A stretch of 64,000 nt of DNA, taken from assembly GCF_900113225.1 (NCBI RefSeq), contig NZ_FOZE01000002.1, positions 310,001-374,000 on the forward strand, read 5' to 3'. The position numbers were made by a program, and so were the translations under genes. Positions 53,377 through 61,044 of this stretch are shown piece by piece. The notes beneath the pieces are model-generated. The model did no database searches and was not told the DNA's origin. It saw only the letters and a program-made list of their open reading frames with translations. The stretch is from Mitsuaria sp. PDC51. Its GTDB lineage: Bacteria > Pseudomonadota > Gammaproteobacteria > Burkholderiales > Burkholderiaceae_C. The stretch's first letter is position 1. Every line of letters begins with the position of its first letter.

Positions 53377-54488
53377 GGACGGGCTCCCGCTGTGGACGCC
53401 ACCGCCGCGCCGGAGCCGACGCGGACCTGCTCGCCCTCGCGCAGCAGATGCGCGCCGAGCGTGACGATCCGGTCACCCTGCTTGATCTGGCCGCCGATGT
53501 GCGCGCCTTCCTCGTCCAGGCGCTGGACCGCGACCGGCCGCCAGGACACCTTGGCCGGCTCCCCCTGCACGACCCACACGCCCGGCCCCTTGCCGGCGTC
53601 GAACAGCGCGCCCAGCGGCACGTAGGCGCCGGCGGCCGGCGACGCCGGCCCTTCCGGGATCTGCACGGTGACCGTGGCGCCGAGCGGCGCGCTGGCGAGC
53701 TCGCCCTCCAGCACGTAGCGGGCCTCGAAGGTGCGGGTCAGCCGATCCGCCGCGTTCGAGAGCTGCCGCAGCTTGGCGGGCGATGCGTCGCCGCCGCGGC
53801 CGAAAAGCGTCGCCTGGGCGCTGGAGCCCAGGGCCGGGCGCAGCGTTTCGGGCAACTGCACGATCGCCTCGCGCCGTCCCGCGTGTGCCAGGCGCAGCAC
53901 GGGCTGTCCCGCCGCGACGACCTGGCCCGGTTCCGCCAGCGTCTCCATGACGACGCCGTCGCCATCGGCCAGCAGCACCGCATAGCGGCTGGCGTTGCGG
54001 GCGACATCGGCCTGGGCCTCGGCCGCGCTGAGCTGGGCCTGCGCGGCGTCGGCCGCCGCCTTGACCTGGTCATACGCGGACACGGAGATGGCGCCGGTGC
54101 CGCGCAGATCGCGATAGCGCGCCTCGTCCTCGGAGGCCTGCCGGGCCCGCGCCCGCGCCGCCGCCACCGCCTCCTGCTGCGCATGGGCGGCCAGCTTCAG
54201 GTCCTCGGGATCGATGCGCATCAGCGCCTGGCCGCGCTTGACGGTCTGCCCGGCGTCCACCAGCCGCTCCAGCACCTTGCCGGGAACGCGGAAACCCAGA
54301 TCGCTCTGGACCCGGGCGCCGATGGTGCCGGTGAACGACCGGGTCGCGGGCGCCGCGGTCTGCACCGTGGCCACGCGCACCAGCGGCGCCTCGGTCCGGG
54401 GATCTGCGACGGGCTTCTCGCCACAGGCCGCGAGCAGGACCGGCAGGCTGAGAAGAAGCGTGGAAACGGGAAGGCGGCGCCGGCGCAT
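53373..54488 (-). CDS. RND efflux periplasmic adaptor (membrane fusion protein)
   Basis: A 371-residue lipoprotein. The N-terminus has a lipobox (LPVLLAACGEKP). A barrel/lipoyl hybrid surrounds an alpha-helical hairpin: RVPGKVLERLVDAGQTVKRGQALMRIDPED at the first lipoyl half, a long Ala/Arg/Gln helical region (about 95-170), and GDGVVMETLAEPGQVVAAGQPVLRLA at the second. It links the RND pump to the NodT-type outer-membrane factor encoded in the opposite direction. Its promoter carries a TetR-type palindrome. Confidence 0.94.
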   Translation of the reverse strand: MRRRRLPVSTLLLSLPVLLAACGEKPVADPRTEAPLVRVATVQTAAPATRSFTGTIGARVQSDLGFRVPGKVLERLVDAGQTVKRGQALMRIDPEDLKLAAHAQQEAVAAARARARQASEDEARYRDLRGTGAISVSAYDQVKAAADAAQAQLSAAEAQADVARNASRYAVLLADGDGVVMETLAEPGQVVAAGQPVLRLAHAGRREAIVQLPETLRPALGSSAQATLFGRGGDASPAKLRQLSNAADRLTRTFEARYVLEGELASAPLGATVTVQIPEGPASPAAGAYVPLGALFDAGKGPGVWVVQGEPAKVSWRPVAVQRLDEEGAHIGGQIKQGDRIVTLGAHLLREGEQVRVGSGAAVASTAGARP

Positions 54489-54519
54489 GAAAGCCCCAAT
54501 GACGAGTGATCAGGCTTTC

Positions 54520-54556
54520 ATTCTGGAACTAGTGACCAATTTAGTCAACGGTCACT
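54520..54556 (-). promoter_or_regulatory. efflux operon promoter with TetR-type operator
   Basis: AGTGACC-AATTTAGTCAAC-GGTCACT (54531-54556) is a palindrome with perfect 7-bp arms. On the minus strand a -35 TTGACT (54548-54543) lies inside it, 17 bp before CAGAAT (54525-54520), a fair -10. A repressor bound here would block the adaptor/pump/SDR promoter. A near-copy lies at 55230. Confidence 0.8.
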
Positions 54557-54574
54557 CGAAGAAAAAACGCAGGC

Positions 54575-55192
54575 TCAGGGTGACAGGCTTCTCAGAACGA
54601 GGCTCGAGAGATGCGCCGGCGCTTCCTCCGCCAGATGCAGGCTGTGCTGGAGCATGAGCGGGTTGAAGCAGGGACGCAGGGCCAGGTAGATGGCCATGAC
54701 CGTCTCGTCGAGCGGGGTCTTGCGCTCGAAGTCGCCGCTGGCGCGGCCTTCCTGGAGCACGTCGCGGAGCAGCTGCTGCACGCGCTGGTCATAGGCGGCG
54801 ACCACGGCCCATTGCTCCGTGGCGGCCGAGGCGGCGATCTCATAGAGCTTGCGGTCCTGGAAGAGCAGCCGCAGGCTGGCCTCGGTGAAGGCCTTGAACA
54901 GGCGGCGGATCTTGTCTGGCGGCGATGCCGCGTCCGCCAGCGAGGCTGCGACCGAGGCCTCGATCTCCGCGATGCACTGGGCGCAGATCATTTCGCCGAT
55001 GGCCTGCTTGGACTCGAAGAACTTGTAGATGTAGGCCTTGGAGAAGCCGATGGCCTTGGCGAGGTCGGACACCGTCGTCTTCTCGTAGCCATAGCGGCTG
55101 AAGTGCTCGGTGGCCGCGGCGACGACCTGGTCGCGGACCTCGTGGTCGACGGGGCCGCGCGAGGGGGTTGGGGAACTGCTAGTCGGTTTCAT
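54575..55192 (-). CDS. TetR family transcriptional regulator of the efflux locus
   Basis: A 205-residue repressor. The N-terminal helix-turn-helix is TTVSDLAKAIGFSKAYIYKFFESKQAIGEM in the usual place (residues about 38-70); the rest is an all-helical ligand-binding domain. It lies between the adaptor gene and the outer-membrane factor gene, with near-identical palindromes on both sides. It probably represses both arms and itself. The ATG at 55192 is chosen because longer frames would run through the operator. Confidence 0.93.
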   Translation of the reverse strand: MKPTSSSPTPSRGPVDHEVRDQVVAAATEHFSRYGYEKTTVSDLAKAIGFSKAYIYKFFESKQAIGEMICAQCIAEIEASVAASLADAASPPDKIRRLFKAFTEASLRLLFQDRKLYEIAASAATEQWAVVAAYDQRVQQLLRDVLQEGRASGDFERKTPLDETVMAIYLALRPCFNPLMLQHSLHLAEEAPAHLSSLVLRSLSP

Positions 55193-55221
55193 CACGGAAA
55201 GCTTACGCGAGCCGACCCGAA

Positions 55222-55257
55222 TGGACAACGAGTGACCATTTGGTAATATAGTCACTC
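55222..55257 (+). promoter_or_regulatory. outer-membrane factor promoter with TetR-type operator
   Basis: GAGTGAC (55230-55236) and GTCACTC (55251-55257) are perfect arms of a 28-bp palindrome. On the plus strand, TGGACA (55222-55227) and TAATAT (55244-55249) form a promoter with 16-bp spacing, and the -10 lies inside the palindrome. The AGTGACCA.TT half is shared with the site at 54531. It also lies upstream of the tetR start, so autoregulation is likely. Confidence 0.8.
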
Positions 55258-55296
55258 GAAACATTCAGATCACATCCAGCTCTTGAGAGGTCCCCC

Positions 55297-56796
55297 ATGT
55301 CGCGCAGCCTCGCCGCCGCATCCCTTGTTGCATCGCTGATGGCGGCCGGCCTGGCCGGATGTGCCGTCGGTCCCGATTACGTCCAGCCCCGGCCCGTCCT
55401 GCCGGAGCGCTTCCATGGGCAATCCCAGCTGGACCAGCGACAGGCGGCGGCGGACGCCGACCTGGTGCGCTGGTGGGAAGGCTTCGGCGACCCGCAGCTG
55501 ACGCGGGTCGTCACGCTGGCGCTGGCGCAGAACCTGGACCTCGCCCGCGCGGCAGCGCGTGTCACCCAGGCGCAAGCGGGCGTGGGCGCCGCCAACGCCG
55601 CACTGCTGCCCATCGGCAGCGTCAGCGGTCAGGCGGCGCGCGCCTACCAGTCCGTCGAAACCCCGCTCGGGCGCATCCTCGATTCGCGACCGGGATTCGA
55701 TCGCCACGGCAGCGCTTACGAGCTGAATGGCAACGCGAGCTGGGAACTGGACATCTTCGGCGGCCTGCGCCGTGAGCGGGAAGCCGCGATCGCGGAATAC
55801 CAGGCTTCGCAGGCCGGCGCCGTCGCGGCGCGGCTGGCCGTGGCCGCCCAGACGGCCGATCTCTACATCGCCCTGCGCGGACTGCAGGCGCGCCTGGCGA
55901 TCGCCCGGGACCAGGTCCGCACGCGCGAGGACCTGCTGTCCACCGTCCGTCTGCTGAATGGGAAGGGATTGGCGGCCGACTTGCAGGTCAGCCAGGCCGA
56001 AGGCGCACTGGCGCAGGCGCAGGCCACCATTCCTGAACTCGAGCAGGGCTTGGACGCGGCCAGGAACGCGCTGGACGTGATGCTCGGGAGCCCGGCGGGC
56101 ACCGATGCGGCCAGGCTCGCGGACGCGGAGGTGCCCATCGCGCCGGGCATCGCCGGCATCGGCGCCCCGGCCGACCTGCTTCAGCGGCGCCCCGACCTGA
56201 TCGTCGCCGAGCGGCATCTGGCCGCCTCGAACGCGCGCATCGGCGCGGCCATGGCCGAGTACTACCCCAAGCTCTCGCTGAGCGGCCTGATCGGCAATGC
56301 GACGTCGGTGTCGGCGGGCCAGCTCTTCAGCGGCGGCGCGAGCCAGGCGGCCGGCGTCGTCGGCCTGCGCTGGCGGCTGTTCGACTTCGGCCGCATCGAC
56401 GCGCAGATCCGTCTGGCGCGGGGCCAGGAGGCCGAGATGCTCGCCGCGTACCGCCTGGCCGTGCTGCAGGCGGGCGAGGACGTCGAGAACGCCCTCACCG
56501 CCCTGGTGAAGCGCGAAGCGCAGGCGGCGGTGCTCGCCCAGGGCGTGGATGCCCTTCGGCGCGCTCGCGGGGCCTCCTTCGCCGCCTATCAGAAGGGCGT
56601 CGTCAGCCTCATTGAAGTGCTGCAGGCCGACGAGAACCTGCTCCGCGCCTCCGATGCGCAGGTCCAGGCACGCACCGGCTCGGCGCGCGCCGCCGTCGGC
56701 GCCTTCAAGGCGCTCGGTGGCGGGTGGAGTCCGGACGCGGAGACGATCCCCCGCGACCAGCAAAGCGCTTCGATGTGGAAGCCCAGCCGCGAATGA
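55297..56796 (+). CDS. NodT-family outer-membrane efflux factor
   Basis: A 499-residue lipoprotein of the OprM/NodT family. The lipobox is MAAGLAGCAVGPDY. Two outer-membrane efflux repeats are visible (ARAAARVTQAQAGVGAANAALLP in the first; ERHLAASNARIGAAMAEYYPKLSLSG in the second). It forms the TolC-like exit duct for the adaptor and pump encoded to the left. It is transcribed away from tetR from a promoter that overlaps the TetR-type operator. Confidence 0.95.
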   Translation: MSRSLAAASLVASLMAAGLAGCAVGPDYVQPRPVLPERFHGQSQLDQRQAAADADLVRWWEGFGDPQLTRVVTLALAQNLDLARAAARVTQAQAGVGAANAALLPIGSVSGQAARAYQSVETPLGRILDSRPGFDRHGSAYELNGNASWELDIFGGLRREREAAIAEYQASQAGAVAARLAVAAQTADLYIALRGLQARLAIARDQVRTREDLLSTVRLLNGKGLAADLQVSQAEGALAQAQATIPELEQGLDAARNALDVMLGSPAGTDAARLADAEVPIAPGIAGIGAPADLLQRRPDLIVAERHLAASNARIGAAMAEYYPKLSLSGLIGNATSVSAGQLFSGGASQAAGVVGLRWRLFDFGRIDAQIRLARGQEAEMLAAYRLAVLQAGEDVENALTALVKREAQAAVLAQGVDALRRARGASFAAYQKGVVSLIEVLQADENLLRASDAQVQARTGSARAAVGAFKALGGGWSPDAETIPRDQQSASMWKPSRE

Positions 56797-56813
56797 AGGC
56801 GTGACATCGGCAT

Positions 56814-56832
56814 CGGGCGGCCGAGCCGCCCG
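56814..56832. terminator. hairpin between convergent genes
   Basis: CGGGCGGC-CGA-GCCGCCCG is a perfect 8-bp stem between the outer-membrane factor gene and the leftward endonuclease V-like gene. It has no T-run. Confidence 0.6.
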
Positions 56833-56835
56833 GCC

Positions 56836-57336
56836 TCACTCCTTGTTCTTCGCGAGACGTGCCGCGAGCTTCATGAGCGTCGGCACCCGCTTCCTGCCGT
56901 GCATTGACCGCAGCCGCACCTTCGCCGCGCCAATGTCGATCCCCGCGCAGGTCACCACCAAAGGCGGCGCTTCGTCTTCCCGCAGGACCTCCGACTGCGC
57001 CGACAAGCCCGGCAGGCTCTTCTTCGACACGCCGACGACCGGGATCGCACCGCCGAGCGCCTCATGCAGATGCCGGCCCACGCCCGGCGTTTCATCGGTA
57101 TCCAGATGGACGAAGCCGTCGATCAGGAGCAGCTCGGGCGTGAGGCCGTGCTCGCGCAGCAGCTGCATCACGCAGCTGACTTCCCTCAGGTCGACGGCAC
57201 CCCGGACGGCCTTCTCGACCGGCGCGATGGGCGAGACATAGGTCTTGATCGGCTCCGCCGCATCCCAGGCGTCGAAAGCCACCGCCGCGGCATTCGCCTG
57301 GGCACCATCGAAATGAACTGCGACAACGAGTTTCAT
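56836..57336 (-). CDS. endonuclease V-like protein
   Basis: A 166-residue protein with a pattern like endonuclease V (Nfi), an RNase H-fold enzyme that cuts at deaminated bases. VAVHFDG gives the first acidic residue; VDLREVSCVMQLL matches the FREGP/LLEAL region with Glu; PELLLIDGFVHLD matches LLVDGHG-H with the second Asp; IPVVGVSKKSL matches IPTIGVAK. It is shorter than E. coli Nfi (223 residues) and the substrate loops differ, so the activity may be changed. The ATG at 57336 is the start of the first strand. The identification rests on motif order only. Confidence 0.65.
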   Translation of the reverse strand: MKLVVAVHFDGAQANAAAVAFDAWDAAEPIKTYVSPIAPVEKAVRGAVDLREVSCVMQLLREHGLTPELLLIDGFVHLDTDETPGVGRHLHEALGGAIPVVGVSKKSLPGLSAQSEVLREDEAPPLVVTCAGIDIGAAKVRLRSMHGRKRVPTLMKLAARLAKNKE

Positions 57337-57499
57337 GCGCGGAATTATCAGCGTGCACTGCGCGCCGCCCTGCATGACAACGCCCGCGGGCATCCGCCCA
57401 TTTCGAGCGAGTTCCCCTCTCTCCAAGTGGGCTGGCGCGTGCGTGCCTGGCGCGGCAGCATGGCCTCTTCATCCCCCGAATCCAGATGGAGTCAACGTC

Positions 57500-57955
57500 A
57501 TGTCCGACAAAGCAGGCACCGCAGTGAAGGAAGTCGCCAACCTCGGCGTGCCCTGGGAACAGGCCTATGGCTACGCGCAGGCGGTGAAGGTCGGCAACAT
57601 CATCCATGTGTCCGGGCAGCTCAGCCACGATGCCGCCGGCGCCCTGGTCGGGCCCGCGCCCCTGGACGAGAACGGCCGGCCCAAGGACTTCTCCAACATG
57701 GCGCTGCAGATGCAGACGACCTATGACAACGCCCGCCGGCTGCTGTCGCACTTCGGCGCCACCTTCGACCAGGTCGTCGAGGAGACGCTGTTCGTGCTGG
57801 ACGTGGATGCGGCCTTCGCGGTCGCGGGCGAGGTTCGGCGCCGGGTCTACGGACCGACGCCGGCCGTGGCGAGCAACCTCATCGGCGTGTCCCGCCTCGC
57901 CTTCCGCGAGCAACTCATCGAGATCGCCTTCCGCGTGGACCTGTCCCTCGCCTGA
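57500..57955 (+). CDS. RidA family (YjgF/UK114) protein
   Basis: A 151-residue cytoplasmic protein. Family elements are YAQAVKVGNIIHVSGQLSHDAAG, TYDNARRLLSHFGATFDQVVEETLFV and the final IEIAFRVDL. RidA itself hydrolyses reactive enamines and imines from PLP enzymes. The Arg essential for deaminase activity, normally in an AR(S/A)-x-V-x-V context before the last strand, is not evident (VASNLIGVSRLAF), so this may be a non-deaminase branch. The ATG at 57500 begins the conserved region; the frame upstream overlaps the divergent gene. Confidence 0.88.
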   Translation: MSDKAGTAVKEVANLGVPWEQAYGYAQAVKVGNIIHVSGQLSHDAAGALVGPAPLDENGRPKDFSNMALQMQTTYDNARRLLSHFGATFDQVVEETLFVLDVDAAFAVAGEVRRRVYGPTPAVASNLIGVSRLAFREQLIEIAFRVDLSLA

Positions 57956-58045
57956 GGATCCGCGACGACGTCCGGGCACCGAGGCCCGGCACCGGGATTG
58001 CCGCATGCCTGCCATTGCCGCCGCGAACTGCGCTGAAGGTGAGGA

Positions 58046-58471
58046 ATGGCGATGGAGGCGCGACACTCTTCCAAGACTGATCTGGTGGGGAAGGTCCTCT
58101 ACATCGAGGACAACCCCGTCAACATCCTGGTGATGCAGCAGTGGGCGACCCGGTTCCCCGGCCTGCACTTCGAGGTGGCGGAAACGGGATCCGATGGCGT
58201 CGAGCGATTCCAGCGCTTCCGCCCGGACGTCGTGCTGCTGGACATGCAGTTGCCCGACTGCGATGGCCTCGAGGTCCTGCGCCGGCTGCGTTCCCTGCCC
58301 TCGGACAGCCGGGTGCCGGTGGCCATGGTGACGGCCTTCTCCGCGGAGACCGACCGGCGCCGAGCGCTGGAGGCGGGCGCCGCCGCCTATTGGCTCAAGC
58401 CGGTGGACTTCAGCCACCTCGAGCGGGAGCTGAGCACCTTGCTGTCGCGGGATGCCGAGCGGAGGCCGTGA
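58046..58471 (+). CDS. single-domain response regulator (REC)
   Basis: A 141-residue receiver domain with no output domain. Acidic pocket EDN at 21-23, phospho-acceptor Asp66 (VVLLDMQLPDCDGL), Thr96 (VTAFSA) and Lys118 (YWLKPV) are all present. It looks like the receiver of a hybrid histidine kinase (IEDNPVNILVMQQ), and may be a phosphorelay shuttle. Its stop overlaps the start of the next gene by one base, which couples it to a periplasmic binding protein. No kinase is adjacent. Confidence 0.92.
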   Translation: MAMEARHSSKTDLVGKVLYIEDNPVNILVMQQWATRFPGLHFEVAETGSDGVERFQRFRPDVVLLDMQLPDCDGLEVLRRLRSLPSDSRVPVAMVTAFSAETDRRRALEAGAAAYWLKPVDFSHLERELSTLLSRDAERRP

Positions 58472-59385
58472 TGCTGCGCCGGGGCTCCGCACCTCAAGCC
58501 GACTCGTCCACACGGACGGGCGGCCGGATCGCCTCGCCAAGGCCCCGGACGACGCCACGAGCGCCGAGCGGCTGGGGAGCCCATTCCACCGTCGGGCTGC
58601 TCCTCGCCGCGCTGTTGATACCGGCGGCGGCGATCGCCCAGGAGCCCGGCCCCGGCTACGTCGTGCTGAACAGCTACTCCCAGCCGCCCTTCGTCCAGGC
58701 GGGCGAAGCCGCCGAGAGCGGCCTGGCGCCGACCTTCGTCCGGCTGCTGCGAGACGCGTCCAGGCTGCCGATCCCATTGACGCTGGAGACCGTGCCGCGC
58801 AAGCGCCTGGAGTTGAGGCTCGAAGGCCCGCGGTTTCAGGGGCTCGCCGTGTTTCTCGCGCCCGAGTTCCTGTCGGAGGAAGCCAGGGCCGGCAAATGGT
58901 CGGTGCCGCTGCTGGTGGACGAGAACGTGCTGGTGAGCCTGCGCCCGCTGCCGATGTCCTCGCCGGAGGACCTCGTCGGCATGCGCTTCGGCGCGATTGC
59001 CGGGCACATCTATCGCGTGCTCGGCCCGTATGTCGAGGCACGGAAGATCAAGCGGGAGGATGCGCCCGACCACGTATCCAACCTGAAGAAGCTCTGCCTG
59101 GGACGGGTGGACTTCGTGGTGATGAGCCGCTCCGAGCTGGCCGGCAGCGGCGAGCTCGCGGGATGTTTTCAGCCCTTCAAGTGGCGGTCGTTCCCGGAAC
59201 CGCAGGTCATCGTGCGCCGCGTGGTCATCCGGGTGCCCGATGAGCGGGTGACGGACCGGCTGCTCGCCGCGACGGAAGCGGTGGCCTGCAGCCCGGCGTG
59301 GCACGCAGCCCTGCAGCGACACCAGCTCTCGACGGTGGGATGCAATTCGCCACGCGGCGCGCAGGACCCCGCGCCGCGGCGCTGA
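58471..59385 (+). CDS. periplasmic substrate-binding-like protein
   Basis: A 304-residue protein. A long polar N-terminus (about 35 residues) precedes a hydrophobic signal core (VGLLLAALLIPAAAIA). The mature part has the order of the SBP_bac_3 amino-acid-binding fold: YVVLNSYSQPPFVQ, then AGLAPTFVRLL-like SGLAPTFVRLLRDA, and LVGMRFGAIAGHIY at the domain crossover. No permease or ATPase is nearby, so it is either an orphan sensor protein or a partner of the coupled response regulator. The ATG overlaps the response regulator's TGA (TGATG). Confidence 0.82.
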   Translation: MLRRGSAPQADSSTRTGGRIASPRPRTTPRAPSGWGAHSTVGLLLAALLIPAAAIAQEPGPGYVVLNSYSQPPFVQAGEAAESGLAPTFVRLLRDASRLPIPLTLETVPRKRLELRLEGPRFQGLAVFLAPEFLSEEARAGKWSVPLLVDENVLVSLRPLPMSSPEDLVGMRFGAIAGHIYRVLGPYVEARKIKREDAPDHVSNLKKLCLGRVDFVVMSRSELAGSGELAGCFQPFKWRSFPEPQVIVRRVVIRVPDERVTDRLLAATEAVACSPAWHAALQRHQLSTVGCNSPRGAQDPAPRR

Positions 59386-59462
59386 CTACGCGATGCGGCA
59401 GCCCCCGAGCTCAGCGCTCGCCTTCGGCGCGACCGCGGCGGGGCCGGCAATCGCTCGCGCCG

Positions 59463-59693
59463 TCAGTTCGTCCCGGCACTGGACGTCCTGTCCGCATTCG
59501 TGGTCGCGCGAGTGCCCTTGAGGTACTCCTCGACGTTGGCGGCCGAGGTCCCGACGGCGGCGACGGCCTCCCGGATCTGCTGCGGCGACACATCGAGCTT
59601 CCTGGCCCACGCGTCCACCTGCCCAGGGTCGCCGATATCGACGAGTGGCCCGAGTTCACCGGAGGGCGAGGCGAAACTTGCTTCTTCGGACAT
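59463..59693 (-). CDS. DUF3606 domain small protein
   Basis: A 76-residue cytoplasmic protein. The central region VDAWARKLDVSPQQIREAVAAVGTSAANVEEYL is the DUF3606 pattern (a short helical domain with W-x-x-K-L and AV-x-x-VG-x-x-x). The ends are polar. The function is unknown; these proteins are common as single small genes in proteobacteria. The ATG at 59693 is used rather than one at 59711 because it is closer to the domain and GGAGC lies upstream. Confidence 0.85.
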   Translation of the reverse strand: MSEEASFASPSGELGPLVDIGDPGQVDAWARKLDVSPQQIREAVAAVGTSAANVEEYLKGTRATTNADRTSSAGTN

Positions 59694-59809
59694 GGCCTGC
59701 TCCCGGGCCACGACGCGGGCCCGCTCGCAGGCTGAGCGGCATGCTGCGTTCCCGCGGGCGACCCCGTTTCAAACTCGCCATGCGAGTGGCCCTGGGCTCG
59801 CGCTTCGAC

Positions 59810-59926
59810 TCACTTCTTCCGGTTCTTCTTCTCTTTGTCGTAATGCCATTTGATGGCGAAGAACATGCCGGTGCCGAACACGAGCAGCTTGAACGTCACC
59901 AGGACGATCGGGATCCATTCCATCAT
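59810..59926 (-). CDS. 38-residue single-pass membrane protein
   Basis: A short ORF that starts MMEWIPIVLVTFKLLVFGTG and continues MFFAIKWHYDKEKKNRKK. The first ~26 residues form one hydrophobic helix and the tail is strongly basic, the layout of small inner-membrane proteins. GGAAG lies upstream. Base composition is lower in GC than the neighbours. I do not recognise it, but the sharp hydrophobic/basic split argues for a real product. Confidence 0.65.
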   Translation of the reverse strand: MMEWIPIVLVTFKLLVFGTGMFFAIKWHYDKEKKNRKK

Positions 59927-60052
59927 TTCTGAATACTTCCGGACTTTGACTGGGCGCCGTCATTCGCGAGGATCGCGACGGGTTGGCGCTCGGGTGCCGT
60001 CGATGCGGCCGGCGAATTCTCGCTTGCCGGCGAAGCCCTTGCCGCGCGCCGT

Positions 60053-60931
60053 CTAACCGGCGAGCACCAGCTGGCCATCGGGATAGCGCGATGACATGAA
60101 ATCCACGAAGGCCTTGACCTTCGGGCTGGCCAGTCGTCGCGAGGTGTGGAGCACCCACAGATCCACCTCCTTGCCGCCCGTCGCGCCCCATTGCACCAGC
60201 GCGCCCTTCGCGAGCTGGTCCCAGACGATCGACTGCGGCACCTGCGCGACGCCGGCCCCGGCGATCGCGGCGTCGCGCAGCATCAGCATGGACGACAAAC
60301 GCAACACGGGCACCGGCTCCAGCGTCAGGCCGGTGCCGTCCAGGGGCCAGGTCTCGCCGTCGCGAAAGGCATTGACCACGGCAGGCACCCGCACCGGTGT
60401 TCTGCTTCGCCGCGGCTTCGCGATCGACGGCGCCGCCACCACGACGAGCCGGTCCTTGGCGAAGCTCCTGCCCACGAGCGTCGTGTCCGGCCGGGGGTTG
60501 GGACGGATCGCCACGTCGAATTGCTCTTCGACCAGGTCCACCACCCGATCCTCCGCCACCACCTCGACCGTGACGCCCGGATAGCGCTGGCGGAACTCGG
60601 CGCAATGACGCCCCATCGCGAGCTGCGAGAAGAGCACCGGGGCGGCCACGCGCAGCCGGCCGGCCACCTGGCCGTCGCCCTCCCGCGTCGCGGTGAACGC
60701 GTCCAGCACCTCGCCCATCGGACCCGCGGTCCGGCTGAGCAACTGCCGGCCAGCGTCGGTCAGCTCCAGCCCCTTGGCGCTGCGCTCGATCAGCCGCACG
60801 CCGAGCTGCTCTTCCAGATCCGCCACGCGACGCGACAGCGTGGCCTTCGAGCGGCGGCTGGCGCGACTGGCGCGCCCGAAGCCGCCGTGGGTGGCCACCA
60901 GGTTGAAGTCCACCAGGGCATTGAGGTCCAT
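60053..60931 (-). CDS. LysR family transcriptional regulator
   Basis: A 292-residue regulator. The N-terminal winged helix-turn-helix is LVATHGGFGRASRASRRSKATLSRRVADLEEQLGVRLIERS; the C-terminal part is a LysR_substrate domain (GRLRVAAPVLFSQLAMG, VDLVEEQFDVAIRPN). It belongs to the group that controls divergent oxidoreductase genes. It is transcribed away from the NmrA-family gene with a palindrome in the 113-bp gap. It probably activates that gene in response to an unknown compound and represses itself. Confidence 0.94.
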   Translation of the reverse strand: MDLNALVDFNLVATHGGFGRASRASRRSKATLSRRVADLEEQLGVRLIERSAKGLELTDAGRQLLSRTAGPMGEVLDAFTATREGDGQVAGRLRVAAPVLFSQLAMGRHCAEFRQRYPGVTVEVVAEDRVVDLVEEQFDVAIRPNPRPDTTLVGRSFAKDRLVVVAAPSIAKPRRSRTPVRVPAVVNAFRDGETWPLDGTGLTLEPVPVLRLSSMLMLRDAAIAGAGVAQVPQSIVWDQLAKGALVQWGATGGKEVDLWVLHTSRRLASPKVKAFVDFMSSRYPDGQLVLAG

Positions 60932-60943
60932 GTGTTCCGGATC

Positions 60944-60960
60944 CGAGACGGTATGTCTCG
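60944..60960. promoter_or_regulatory. palindromic LysR-type operator
   Basis: CGAGAC-GGTAT-GTCTCG has perfect 6-bp arms. It lies 13-29 nt upstream of the LysR start in the divergent intergenic gap, the usual place for a LysR recognition site. Confidence 0.7.
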
Positions 60961-61044
60961 ATTCTGGCGGCTGTGTTCATCGTCTGCAACGGCCTATCTT
61001 TCGTCCGTCACCCCGACACACCCTTTCTTCAAACGGAGTTTCAA

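Noticed and set aside
57092-59041. A 649-codon minus-strand open frame
   Set aside because: It crosses a RidA gene, a receiver domain and a binding-protein gene on the other strand, all with clear motifs; it has no domain of its own.
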